DNA of 64,000 bases from Candidatus Baltobacteraceae bacterium (GTDB lineage Bacteria > Vulcanimicrobiota > Vulcanimicrobiia > Vulcanimicrobiales > Vulcanimicrobiaceae), in assembly GCA_036489885.1 (NCBI GenBank), contig DASXEW010000003.1, positions 1,240,001-1,304,000 of the forward strand, written 5' to 3'. The notes beneath the pieces were generated by a model that searched no databases, was not told the DNA's origin, and saw only the letters and a list, made by a program, of their open reading frames with translations. This document shows positions 33,591-42,219 of this stretch, in pieces (within the stretch, counting starts at the first letter, position 1; the number at the start of each line of letters is the position of its first letter). The position numbers and the translations under genes were made by a program.

Positions 33591-34405
33591 CCGGCCAAGA
33601 GCGCCGTACCGATAGACTCGACCACCATCGCATCGCCGACTTAGCGGCAATCCTCGACACCACGCTCGAGACGATCTCGCCGAACAAGACGCTCCCGCCG
33701 CTCGCGCAGTGGTTCTATTTCAATACCTGGGCGCGCGAATCGGAGCTCGGCGAAGACGGACATCCGCGCCGCGGCGGTTTCATGCCGGCGATCGCGTTGC
33801 CGCGCCGCATGTTTGCAGGCGGCCGCATCACGTTTCATCGCGAGCTCGAGCTTGGTGAGACGGTGGAACGCGTCGGCACGATTCTTTCCGTCAAGGAAAA
33901 GACGGGAACCTCGGGTGAGCTGGTGTTCGTGACGGTGCGCTACGAGATTTCCGGACGTGCGGGACTCGCGATCGAAGAAGAACAGGATATCGTCTATCGC
34001 GGTGCTGCGACTCCCGGTGCGAAAGAAGCGCCGAAAGATCCGCCGCTTGCGCTCGAGCCCGGCACCGTTACGCGGCGCGTCAACGTCGATCCGGTGCTGC
34101 TGTTTCGCTTCTCGGCATTGACCTCAAACGGCCACCGCATTCACTACGATCGTCCGTATGCGATGAACGTCGAACACTATGCGGGGCTCGTCGTGCACGG
34201 CCCGCTGCAAGCCGTGATGCTGGTCGATCTCGTGCGCGAGAAGATCGGAAAGCCGATCAAACGCTTCACGTTTGCGGCTCGCCGGCCGCTGTTTGATATG
34301 ACGCCCTTCGATTGCGCCGCGCATGCCAAAGACGGCGGTGCCGATTTGATGACGCTTGACCCGGACGGTCAGGTTTGTATGAGGGCCTCGGTCGAGTTTA
34401 GCTGA
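33587..34405 (+). CDS. MaoC-type dehydratase, double hotdog (mesaconyl-CoA hydratase / FAS1-like)
   Basis: The 272-residue protein has an N-terminal hotdog (PLAQWFYFNTWARESELGEDGHPRRGGFMPAI) and a C-terminal hotdog with LFRFSALTSNGHRIHYDRPYA, the catalytic motif of the mesaconyl-C4-CoA hydratase and Htd2-like group. It adds or removes water on a branched acyl-CoA. The GTG at 33587 overlaps the GntR stop, so regulator and enzyme share a transcript. It is convergent with the Xsc-like gene. Confidence 0.86.
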   Translation: MTGQERRTDRLDHHRIADLAAILDTTLETISPNKTLPPLAQWFYFNTWARESELGEDGHPRRGGFMPAIALPRRMFAGGRITFHRELELGETVERVGTILSVKEKTGTSGELVFVTVRYEISGRAGLAIEEEQDIVYRGAATPGAKEAPKDPPLALEPGTVTRRVNVDPVLLFRFSALTSNGHRIHYDRPYAMNVEHYAGLVVHGPLQAVMLVDLVREKIGKPIKRFTFAARRPLFDMTPFDCAAHAKDGGADLMTLDPDGQVCMRASVEFS

Positions 34406-34417
34406 CGAGCCGATCTC

Positions 34418-36148
34418 CTACGCAGGAGTCATTACGTGTGCCGGCTCGCGGTATCGCTCGAGGAGACGCGTCGGCGTTAAGAGCGCGTCGCGACGGTAGG
34501 GCTCGCACAAGATCTTCGGGTCGACGTGAATGTCGAGAACTGCAGGCCGTCCCAGCGCCATCGCCTCCTTGATCGCCGGTCCAATCGCGCTCGGGTCGTG
34601 GATTGAAACGCCGTGCGCGCCCATTGCACGTGCAATCTCGGCGAAGTCCGGATTTTCCAAATCGGTGAAGAAATAGCGCTCGCCGAAGAAATCGTATTGG
34701 TTTCTTCGTTCTGCTCCCCATACGCCGTTGTTCATCACGAGCGAAACGACAGCAATGTTCTCACGAACCGCGGTCATAATCTCCTGGATCGTCATGCTCC
34801 AGGCGCCGTCGCCGCTGATTGAGAGCACGGGGACGTCGGGCATCGCGCGCTTGGCTCCAAGCGCCGTCGAATAACCGACTCCGATACCGCCGAGGTTTCC
34901 GGGCCCGAGATACTTTCGCGGACTATTGAAGTTGAAATACGAGTTTGCCTGTCCCGTTATGTTGCCGACGTCGAGTGTGACGATCGTATCCGGCGGAATG
35001 GCCTGGGAAATTTCCCAAAGTGCGCGGCGAGGCGTCATTGGCAATGCATCGCTCCTCGAAAGGTCGGCGAGCTCTTTTTCCCATTGCATCTTCTCGAGGG
35101 CTATCTGATCTAGGCGTTGCTGCGATGATTTGCGGGGTGATTTGTCGATCGCCGCGACGAGTTGACGCGTGACCTCACCTGCATCGCCGAGCAAGCCTGC
35201 AGCGAGCGGCCAGTTCATTCCGAGATTCATGGGATTGATCTCGTTTTGGATCAGCGCCGCCGTCTTTGGAAAGTAGTCGAAATCATACTGTGGGATCGTT
35301 CCGAAGGGATTCAGGCGGGTTCCGAGTGCGAGGACGACGTCGGCTTGACTGATGAGTCGCATCGCAGCCTTAGAGCCTTGATAACCGATCGGCCCAACTG
35401 CGAGCGGATGCTTTATTGGAAATGCGTCGTTGTGCAAATACACGGTACCGACCGGTGCGCCGAGCTTCTCAGCCAACATGGCAACGTCGCCCGCGCACTC
35501 CGATTCGATCACACCCCAGCCAACCAAGATAAATGGTGACTTTGCGTTTCTCAGAAGTTCCGCGGCGCGGCCGATTTCCGAATCCGGAGCGCCGCCACGA
35601 CGTGGCAACACGCGATATTGCGTCGGTTCAAGATCCGCGTGTTCGAATTGTCCATACCAGTAGTCGCGCGCGATGTCGACTTGCGCCGGACCTTGCAGCG
35701 CAATTGCAGCTCGAAACGCGTTTCGCATCGCCCATGCAATCTTGTCCGGTCGATTGACTTGCGTTTGATAGACGGTGATCTTCGAGAAGAGCGACATCTG
35801 TTCGACTTCCTGCATCGCCGTTTTACCAAGGCCCGCGCTGGTCACCGAGGGCGTGATCACGATGACCGGAACGTGATTCAAGTATGCGCTCGCGATGCCG
35901 GTCACGAGATTCGTGACGCCCGGGCCATTTTGGCCGATACATACGCCGGGTCTCCCCGATGCGAGACCATAGCCGGCAGCCATCAACGCTGCGTTTTGTT
36001 CGTGTCGTACCGAGACAAAGCGAATTCCGGCTTGTGGAAAGAGATCCAACGGATCCATGAACGCAGATCCCACGATCCCGAAGATGTCGGTGACGCCTTC
36101 TTTTCGCAAGACTTCAACGAAGGCTTCACTACCGGTAACGACGCTCAT
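34418..36148 (-). CDS. ThDP-dependent enzyme resembling sulfoacetaldehyde acetyltransferase (Xsc)
   Basis: The 576-residue acetolactate-synthase-fold protein has the pyrimidine-domain glutamate in RHEQNAALMA and the ThDP motif SGDGAWSM...NNGVWG. Features shared with Xsc include QEVEQMSLFSK, NDAFPIKHPLAVGPIGYQGSK, RKYLGPGNLGGIGVGYS, WGAERRNQ and the tail CEPYRRDAL. Xsc turns sulfoacetaldehyde and phosphate into acetyl phosphate and sulfite. Phosphotransacetylase and sulfite-handling genes are not nearby, so the substrate remains open; oxalyl-CoA or glyoxylate-type lyases are alternatives. It follows the TctABC transporter genes in the same direction. Confidence 0.78.
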   Translation of the reverse strand: MSVVTGSEAFVEVLRKEGVTDIFGIVGSAFMDPLDLFPQAGIRFVSVRHEQNAALMAAGYGLASGRPGVCIGQNGPGVTNLVTGIASAYLNHVPVIVITPSVTSAGLGKTAMQEVEQMSLFSKITVYQTQVNRPDKIAWAMRNAFRAAIALQGPAQVDIARDYWYGQFEHADLEPTQYRVLPRRGGAPDSEIGRAAELLRNAKSPFILVGWGVIESECAGDVAMLAEKLGAPVGTVYLHNDAFPIKHPLAVGPIGYQGSKAAMRLISQADVVLALGTRLNPFGTIPQYDFDYFPKTAALIQNEINPMNLGMNWPLAAGLLGDAGEVTRQLVAAIDKSPRKSSQQRLDQIALEKMQWEKELADLSRSDALPMTPRRALWEISQAIPPDTIVTLDVGNITGQANSYFNFNSPRKYLGPGNLGGIGVGYSTALGAKRAMPDVPVLSISGDGAWSMTIQEIMTAVRENIAVVSLVMNNGVWGAERRNQYDFFGERYFFTDLENPDFAEIARAMGAHGVSIHDPSAIGPAIKEAMALGRPAVLDIHVDPKILCEPYRRDALLTPTRLLERYREPAHVMTPA

Positions 36149-36162
36149 GGAATTCCTCTTTC

Positions 36163-37683
36163 TTACGCGCGATTTAGCAAATTAACGGAGACGAGTTTCT
36201 TGGAGGCTTTTTCTCTGAGCCGCCGCTGTTGCACGATGCCCAATATCACGACGAGTACAGACGCGATGAGAAACACCAACGCAATCGGACTCTGCACGAA
36301 AGGCATGAAGCTCCCGTCGCTCACGTACAGTGCCCGCCGAAGGTTCGACTCGATGATCGGCCCGATGATCAGGCCTAATATCATTGCAGGTACTGAAAAC
36401 CCGAAGCGATCCATGACGTAACCAAGTACGCCGAAGAAGAAGGCCAAGACGATATGGAATGGATTTGATTTTTGGACGAAGCTCCCAAAAATGCAAAGGA
36501 CCAAAATTCCGATGGCCAGCGGACGACGCGGGATGCTTAACGTTCGAACCCATAGACGCGTTGTGGCTAAGCCGAGGATCCACAATGCGGCCGTCGAGAT
36601 GATGAGGCCGAAGAAGAGCTCGTAGACGATGTTCGCGTTGTTGGTCATCAAAAGCGGTCCCGGTGCGAGACCACCGATCATCATCGCGCCCATGATTATC
36701 GCCGACGTCGGTGTCCCAGGTATGCCCAGCGTCAGCATTGGGATCAAGGTCGAGTGCATCACCGCCGCGTTCGTGGCTTCCGGTGCGACGATTCCCTCAG
36801 GGATGCCAGTGCCGAATTCTTCCGGACGCTTTGACGCCGAGCGCGCGATATTGTAGGTGATCCAAGGTGGAACGCTTCCTGATAGACCGGGAAGCAAACC
36901 GAAGAAAAAGCCCACTACGGATCCCATGATAGTGGTGGGCAATACGGCGCGAAACTCTTTCCACGATAACCAGACGCGATAGCGCCCCGGATCTTTCGCA
37001 TCATTTGATACGAGATTCGAACTTTTCGCCGACAGCAAACGCAAAGCTTCAGCGATTGCAAACAGTCCGACGAGCGCCGGCAAGATCGACACTCCGTCGC
37101 TCAACGAGACAGATCCGAACGTGAAGCGAGGCGTATTCGTCACGAGATCGAGACCTACGGTGCTGAACAACAGACCCAAGACGGCAGAAGTCAGACCCTC
37201 GAGCGGTGCTTTTGCCGTGAGGCTCGAGATTGCCGCCAACGCGAAGACGCCGAGTGCTGCGAACTCCGGCGAGCCGAGTGCAAGCGCCACGGCGCTGATC
37301 GGCATTGTTAACGCGAAGAGTCCGGCAATGCCGACATACGAACCGAAGATTGCCGACCAGAGCGAATAGGAAAACGCTTTGCCTGGCTGTCCGCGCTTCG
37401 TCATTCCGTAACCATCGGGAATCGTCGCCGCGGAATTCGGCGAACCCGGCGTTGCGAACGCGATCGCCGTGATCGACCCTCCGTATTCAGCTGCTTGGTA
37501 CAAGCTCACGTAGAACAAGAGCGCGTCGCCAACCGGCAGGTAGAAGCTCAGCGGCAGCAAGAGCGCGATTCCCACTGCGGGGCCGATTCCAGGCAAGGCG
37601 CCTAGGAACAATCCCGCGACCGTTCCGAGCAGCAATGCGAGTATGCCGTGAAGGCTTAAGATTTCGTGGAGAATTTGTCCCAT
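36163..37683 (-). CDS. tctA: Tripartite tricarboxylate transporter, large membrane subunit TctA
   Basis: The 506-residue polytopic protein has the TctA signatures GALPGIGPAVGIALLLPL, YGGSITAIAFATPGSPNSAAT and, in the second repeat, LLPGLSGSVPPWITYNIAR and LGIPGTPTSAIIMGAMM. ATG 37683 follows the TctB stop by one base; 28 residues of open frame upstream are shadow. It works with TctB and TctC. TTT transporters carry citrate, other acids and, in some bacteria, sulfonates, which fits the Xsc-like neighbour. Confidence 0.93.
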   Translation of the reverse strand: MGQILHEILSLHGILALLLGTVAGLFLGALPGIGPAVGIALLLPLSFYLPVGDALLFYVSLYQAAEYGGSITAIAFATPGSPNSAATIPDGYGMTKRGQPGKAFSYSLWSAIFGSYVGIAGLFALTMPISAVALALGSPEFAALGVFALAAISSLTAKAPLEGLTSAVLGLLFSTVGLDLVTNTPRFTFGSVSLSDGVSILPALVGLFAIAEALRLLSAKSSNLVSNDAKDPGRYRVWLSWKEFRAVLPTTIMGSVVGFFFGLLPGLSGSVPPWITYNIARSASKRPEEFGTGIPEGIVAPEATNAAVMHSTLIPMLTLGIPGTPTSAIIMGAMMIGGLAPGPLLMTNNANIVYELFFGLIISTAALWILGLATTRLWVRTLSIPRRPLAIGILVLCIFGSFVQKSNPFHIVLAFFFGVLGYVMDRFGFSVPAMILGLIIGPIIESNLRRALYVSDGSFMPFVQSPIALVFLIASVLVVILGIVQQRRLREKASKKLVSVNLLNRA

Positions 37684-37684
37684 G

Positions 37685-38158
37685 TCATAGGAACCCGAGG
37701 TTGAGCCACGGCGGTGTGGGGAATTGCGTCTGCAATACGTTGTGAAGCAAGAAGTAAACGAGCGCAACGAAGGCGACGAGTCCGACGAGCGCCACCCGCC
37801 GGTGCTCGCGCACCGTGAAGACGACGAGCAAAACGGAAGCGATCATCGTGTCGAGGAGAAATCCAAGAGGTCGGAAGAGCGCGACGTAGACGATCATGAC
37901 CAAAATGGCGCTGGCGAATTGTTTTGGATCGTACTCAGTCTCGCTCTGCGTTACTCGTGCAGGGCGAATGAGTCCGGCAATACCGAGCAAAACGAGACCG
38001 GCTCCAAGGATAGATGGGAGAAGCGCGGGGCCGTAGGTGCCAAATTGACGCGTTGGATCAAAGGTTTGGCTGGCGGCAAGCGCGCCGGCCCCGATCACTG
38101 CAGTGCCGAAATAGCAGGCTCGTTTGAAAACCGAGAGCCTGCGCTCGACGCCCATCAT
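37685..38158 (-). CDS. tctB: Tripartite tricarboxylate transporter, small membrane subunit TctB
   Basis: The 157-residue protein has four hydrophobic segments and the TctB-like region GFLLDTMIASVLLVVFTVREHR. It shares an overlapping junction with tctC (position 38158) and is followed by tctA, the usual gene order C-B-A in transcription. Two consecutive ATG codons make the exact start uncertain by one residue. Confidence 0.87.
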   Translation of the reverse strand: MMGVERRLSVFKRACYFGTAVIGAGALAASQTFDPTRQFGTYGPALLPSILGAGLVLLGIAGLIRPARVTQSETEYDPKQFASAILVMIVYVALFRPLGFLLDTMIASVLLVVFTVREHRRVALVGLVAFVALVYFLLHNVLQTQFPTPPWLNLGFL

Positions 38159-39123
38159 TACTTACCGCAGACGGCGGGATTCGCGCGGCGTGCTTCGTCC
38201 ACGTCGTTCACGAGCGTCTTCCCGAAGTCAACGGGTCCCGCGTAGGTGCCAACCTGGACCTGACGCTGTTCGTAGTCTTTCCATTCTTGCGTCGTCGTAA
38301 CGCTCTTGATCGCTTGTGCCATGCGTTGGACGAAATCGTCGGGAGTGCCGCGACGTGCTACGATACCGCGCCAAAAGAAATCCGTGAAGTCGTAACCGTA
38401 TTGCGAAAGCGTCGGAACGTCGGGAAGAAATGGATAGGGATGGACCGGCGAAGCGACGGCAAGAATGCGAATCTTACCGGCCTTCGTCAAGTTGTAGAAG
38501 TTGCTCGTCGTACCGAGGCCCGCGTCCGCGTGTCCTCCCAAGACGGCGGCGACTTGCGCCGGGCCGCCTCCATAGGGTACGCACTTGAGGTCAATTTTTG
38601 CGGCGGTCTCGAGCTTTGCAACATCCTGCGCGAGCGCGCTCAACGTGCCAAACGTTGATACGGTTAGCCTTCCGGGATTCTTGCGCGCGTAATCGACGAG
38701 GTCGGGAAGCGTCTTGAACGGGCTGTCGCTGCGCACGTAAAACGATGTCGCCTCAGCAGTGAGCTCCGCAATTGCTTGGAAGTCGCTCACGGGATACGAC
38801 GTCTTCGGATTGGCCCACGGATAGGTCGAGTCTTTCGTCACGAAAAGAAACGAGTAACCGTCGGCCGGCAGCTCCAAGATATCCTTGAGCGATATCTCGG
38901 CATTACCACCGGGAACGTCGACGACGACGACAGGCTGTCCTAATATTTTGCGTAGTCCCTGCGCCAACTGTCGCGCTTCAAGGTCTGCCGGCGTGCCTAC
39001 CGGATAGCCGACATAGATGGAAACGGCTTTCGTCGGCCACGCGTCGCTCGAAGAGACAGGCTTCGGCTGCGTGCCGAGTGTGAAAACGATTGCAGCCGTC
39101 AGGAAAACAAGACCAATGCGCAT
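38158..39123 (-). CDS. tctC: Tripartite tricarboxylate transporter binding protein TctC (Bug family)
   Basis: The 321-residue secreted receptor has a hydrophobic leader and then the Bug pattern WPTKAVSIYVGYPVGTPADLEARQLAQGL, VVVDVPGGNAEISLKDI, the ligand-contact loop SVSTFGTLS-like segment and VPTLSQYGYDFT. It delivers the anionic substrate to TctAB. First structural gene after the HutC-type regulator on the minus strand. Confidence 0.9.
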   Translation of the reverse strand: MRIGLVFLTAAIVFTLGTQPKPVSSSDAWPTKAVSIYVGYPVGTPADLEARQLAQGLRKILGQPVVVVDVPGGNAEISLKDILELPADGYSFLFVTKDSTYPWANPKTSYPVSDFQAIAELTAEATSFYVRSDSPFKTLPDLVDYARKNPGRLTVSTFGTLSALAQDVAKLETAAKIDLKCVPYGGGPAQVAAVLGGHADAGLGTTSNFYNLTKAGKIRILAVASPVHPYPFLPDVPTLSQYGYDFTDFFWRGIVARRGTPDDFVQRMAQAIKSVTTTQEWKDYEQRQVQVGTYAGPVDFGKTLVNDVDEARRANPAVCGK

Positions 39124-39150
39124 TGACGTCCCCTCGAAGCGCTGGTAGCG

Positions 39151-39891
39151 CTATGCTCTTGGTGTTTTTGAGTCTATTTCAAATGTTGCGGCGTAAACGA
39201 AGCGATCGGGATGATACAAAGAATTTCCAGTCATCACGATTCGGCCGTCTTCCGTTTCTAAGCGAAGGTCGCGATCGAGTACGGGCGCTCCGATAGCGAG
39301 ACCAAGGAGTTGTGCTTCCTCCTCGGAGACCGTGGAAGCGCGAATCGTAAGCGTAGCCTGACGCAGCCGGCCGGCGAGACGTTGTTGAATCAATCTCATG
39401 ACACCGGTCTCGAGAATTTCTTCATCGCTGAGATCTGCGTTGATATCTGCAGGAAGATAGCGATTGTCGAGCGCGACGGCATACCCATCGACGAATCGTC
39501 GTCTCCGAATATACGCAACGAGCGTTCCGGGTTCGACGCCGAGCTGACTTGCAAGCCACATGTTCGCCGCGACGAGATTCCGCTTCAGGATCTCGACTCT
39601 AAAGTCGCGCCCCGGAAACCGCCAGCGCTCGAGATACCGTTCGAGCGAGTTCAAAGAGCCCTGAACCGGTGTGCGCGCGATGAATGTTCCGCGACCGCGT
39701 TGGCGCACGAGTAGTCCCTCGGCGACGAGATCCTGAACGGCCTGGCGTACCGTCATCGGGCTCACCTTGAACTCCGCGACGAGCGCCGTATCACTGAAGT
39801 CCGTGTCCTGCCCTTGGGCTATGCGTTGCCGAAGGACGCCGGCGATTTGGGCCCAGAGTGGAACTGTTGCGCGCGGCTTCTGTAGCGGCAT
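39151..39891 (-). CDS. GntR-family regulator, HutC subfamily with UTRA domain
   Basis: The 246-residue protein has a winged helix (residues 8-75; VAEFKVSPMTVRQAVQDLVAEGLLVRQRGRGTFIA) and a UTRA ligand domain (YIRRRRFVDGYAVALDNRYLP to the C-terminus). It heads the tctCBA-xsc-like direction and divergently faces the radical SAM operon. Three TCTAGA sites fill the shared intergenic region; related HutC regulators such as DasR bind sites centred on GTCTAGAC. Confidence 0.92.
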   Translation of the reverse strand: MPLQKPRATVPLWAQIAGVLRQRIAQGQDTDFSDTALVAEFKVSPMTVRQAVQDLVAEGLLVRQRGRGTFIARTPVQGSLNSLERYLERWRFPGRDFRVEILKRNLVAANMWLASQLGVEPGTLVAYIRRRRFVDGYAVALDNRYLPADINADLSDEEILETGVMRLIQQRLAGRLRQATLTIRASTVSEEEAQLLGLAIGAPVLDRDLRLETEDGRIVMTGNSLYHPDRFVYAATFEIDSKTPRA

Positions 39892-39901
39892 CTTATCAAA
39901 C

Positions 39902-39971
39902 CTCTAGAGAACTCACAGGTTCTTCAATAACATCTAGAGAAATACCCCTTTAACAAGTCCAATGCTCTAGA
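39902..39971. promoter_or_regulatory. Array of three TCTAGA operator-like sites
   Basis: TCTAGA occurs at 39903-39908 (within CTCTAGAG), 39933-39938 and 39966-39971, spaced 30 and 33 bases (about three helix turns). They fill the 97-base divergent region between the HutC-type regulator and the radical SAM gene. The spacing would place bound dimers on one DNA face, suggesting cooperative repression of both promoters. Confidence 0.65.
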
Positions 39972-39988
39972 AGAACCAGGGGGAAGCG

Positions 39989-41377
39989 ATGGCCGTGGCA
40001 ACGACAACGGAAAGGCCGGCGGAGAAACCAGTTGGGGCCGACGATCCGCGGTTTCAGAAGCGAACGCAGCGCTACCATCCGGTCATCCTCAAGTTCGAGC
40101 TGCTCGCGCAAGGCTTACGCGTGGCGCCGAACGCCGCGGAGCGGATCGGGAAAACGCAAAAGCCGGATCACGCTGTCGGCGCGGTCGGTAAGCATCCGCT
40201 GGACATGATTTTAGAGCCGGGCAAAGTCTACGTCGGCGTGCCGGTCGGCGAAGCAGTGAACGGGCATTTCACCGCAGGCACTCCCTTTACGCTCGAGCTC
40301 GACGGAGATCAATTCTACATCGGCAAGAAGCCGGCGCGTCTCCTCGACGATGGCCGCTGGCAGTGTTTAGACGACAACGCCAAAGCCGAACGCCTCATGA
40401 ACGCGATCTTACCAGCGCGTCCGCACTACTATGAGATGAAGACGTCGCGCGGTCTACCTATGCGGAACATCATGCCGATGACGGGCGATTTCGGCGGTGC
40501 GACAATATTTCCGCATTGCTTGTACTTCGGGCGTTTCCTCGAAGAGTACAAAGGAACGGAATGCCGTTTTTGCGGGATCGATCAGAATCTCGAGTCTGGT
40601 CGGGACGCATTTCCGAAGACGCCGGAAGACTTTCTTGAAACGATTGCCGAGGCGCGTAAGCATCCATTCTTTCGCCATGGCCCGGTGTTCGCGGGCGGCT
40701 CGACGCCGCCACCGGATCGTGGAGCCAAAGTGCATGCAAAATTCCTGAAGCCTATAAAAGAAGCGTTTCCGGACAACTGGCTTCGCCTGACGATTGCGCC
40801 ACCCGACGACGAGCGTTACGTCGATATGCTCTTTGAAGCGGGCGCCGACATGGTTGGTTACAACTACGAGATTTTCGATCCGCAATTGTTCGCGCGTCTC
40901 TGCCCCGGTAAAGTGAAAGACATCGAGAACGGGATTCCCGGTCACGCAAAATATGACAAGATGATCCGGTACATGGTCCGGACGTTCGGAACCGGACATG
41001 CGAATGCGAATCTCTTGGCTGGGCTCGAGCCTGTACAGAGCACGGTGAATGGGATCACGCATCTCGCATCGATGGGCGTCATCCCGACGATCTTCGTCTT
41101 CGTTCCGCTCAAGGGAACGGCGCTCGAAGATCAACGGCCGCCCAGCGTACGCGAGATGATCTACATCTTCATGAGGCTCAAGGAAATTACCGAGCGGTTT
41201 GGTGTTGATACTTATTGCGCGGGATGCAATCGTTTCGTCATCAACACCAAATATTATGACGGCATCCAGCCGACGATGCCTTCGATTAGCGAGGCCGACA
41301 TGCGGTACGCCGGCCTTCCCCCCGAGGACCTGAACGAAGCTCCGCCCATTCCGTTTGTCTTGAACGCCAAGTGGTGA
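39989..41377 (+). CDS. Radical SAM protein with non-standard cysteine spacing
   Basis: The 462-residue protein has a BioB/HmdB-like barrel. The cluster cysteines appear as HC...(14 residues)...ECRFCGID, that is C-x14-C-x2-C rather than C-x3-C-x2-C; the FPHCLYFGRF segment provides the first. Later motifs VFAGGSTPPP, GADMVGYNYEIFDP and CAGCNRFVIN suit a barrel and a C-terminal extra-cluster or substrate site. AGGGGGA precedes ATG 39989. A ferredoxin gene follows after seven bases and probably supplies electrons. The product is unknown. Confidence 0.83.
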   Translation: MAVATTTERPAEKPVGADDPRFQKRTQRYHPVILKFELLAQGLRVAPNAAERIGKTQKPDHAVGAVGKHPLDMILEPGKVYVGVPVGEAVNGHFTAGTPFTLELDGDQFYIGKKPARLLDDGRWQCLDDNAKAERLMNAILPARPHYYEMKTSRGLPMRNIMPMTGDFGGATIFPHCLYFGRFLEEYKGTECRFCGIDQNLESGRDAFPKTPEDFLETIAEARKHPFFRHGPVFAGGSTPPPDRGAKVHAKFLKPIKEAFPDNWLRLTIAPPDDERYVDMLFEAGADMVGYNYEIFDPQLFARLCPGKVKDIENGIPGHAKYDKMIRYMVRTFGTGHANANLLAGLEPVQSTVNGITHLASMGVIPTIFVFVPLKGTALEDQRPPSVREMIYIFMRLKEITERFGVDTYCAGCNRFVINTKYYDGIQPTMPSISEADMRYAGLPPEDLNEAPPIPFVLNAKW

Positions 41378-41384
41378 GGTAGGC

Positions 41385-41720
41385 ATGTCTTACGTCGTAA
41401 CGGAGAGCTGCATTCGATGCAAGTACATGGACTGCGTCTCCACCTGCCCGGTGAATTGCTTTCGCGAAGGCGAAAATATGCTCGTCATCGATCAACTGAC
41501 GTGTATCGATTGCGCGGCATGTGAGACGGCGTGCCCGGTCGATGCAATCGTTTCGGACGCCGTAGCTGGAACCGCTACATGGGTTGAGCTTAACCGTAAG
41601 TACGCAGCGGTCTGGCCCGTCATTCTGGAGAGAGGCGAAGCTCCTCATGACGCGGACGCGTACCGTGAGGTGGCGGATAAACTCGCTTTGTTAAATCAGG
41701 CGCCCGCGGCTAGGGCGTAA
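41385..41720 (+). CDS. fdxA: Seven-iron ferredoxin
   Basis: The 111-residue protein begins SYVVTESCIRCKYMDCVSTCPVNCF and has a second cluster site CIDCAACETACPVDA, the [3Fe-4S][4Fe-4S] pattern of Azotobacter-type FdxA including the long C-terminal tail (NRKYAAVWPVI). It likely reduces the radical SAM enzyme encoded directly upstream. GAGGTAGG precedes ATG 41385. Its end overlaps the convergent gene by 11 bases. Confidence 0.92.
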   Translation: MSYVVTESCIRCKYMDCVSTCPVNCFREGENMLVIDQLTCIDCAACETACPVDAIVSDAVAGTATWVELNRKYAAVWPVILERGEAPHDADAYREVADKLALLNQAPAARA

Positions 41721-42213
41721 TCCGACGATAAATCGACCGAACGAAGCCTGAATCAAACCAAGCATTCTTCGCAAGACGCCCAAACCACGGCGTCGCCCGC
41801 GAGCGCTTCCGCTCCGCCGATTCAAGGGCGCTCAAGTCTCGCAGTTGATGTAAGGCGTGGAAAAGCAAGCCGTCATTGACTGGCTCTTCCACGAATCGGC
41901 AGCCGTCCCAACCCTTTGCCTCGAGCAGCATCGGCAAGTGTTCGGATTCATACCACGCCAGAAACTCGTTACGATAATCTTCGGGGACGCGCAGCGCGAG
42001 ATAGAATAGATGGGGCCCTGCTGCCGCGCCATATTCGCCGCGGGTGAATAACGGCGTAACTGCATGCGTCTTGCCGGAGGGCGCGTCGATTGTACGTTCG
42101 TTCGTCACGGCGAGAAGCCCATCGCCATCTTCGCGGCTATACCATTCGATCGATCCATTTTTCGCCTCGACGCGGGGCGGTGGGTTTGCTTTTTCGAATT
42201 CAACGATCAGCAT
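41710..42213 (-). CDS. Dimeric alpha/beta-barrel (Dabb/EthD-like) protein
   Basis: The 167-residue protein carries the ferredoxin-like segment LFYLALRVPEDYRNEFLAWYESEHLPMLLEAKGWDGCRFVE, in which ESEHLPMLL is characteristic of small Dabb-fold proteins. No catalytic residues are known that would define a reaction. It is downstream of a CoA transferase on the minus strand (six-base gap) and convergent with fdxA. Confidence 0.7.
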   Translation of the reverse strand: MLIVEFEKANPPPRVEAKNGSIEWYSREDGDGLLAVTNERTIDAPSGKTHAVTPLFTRGEYGAAAGPHLFYLALRVPEDYRNEFLAWYESEHLPMLLEAKGWDGCRFVEEPVNDGLLFHALHQLRDLSALESAERKRSRATPWFGRLAKNAWFDSGFVRSIYRRITP

Positions 42214-42219
42214 TCTATC

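Noticed and set aside
41286-41648. Minus-strand ORF beginning MRSFASLQND, similar to dispersed-repeat peptides
   Set aside because: It lies wholly within fdxA and the radical SAM gene; the resemblance to the CHPERS...FASLRMT repeat is a coincidence of a few residues.
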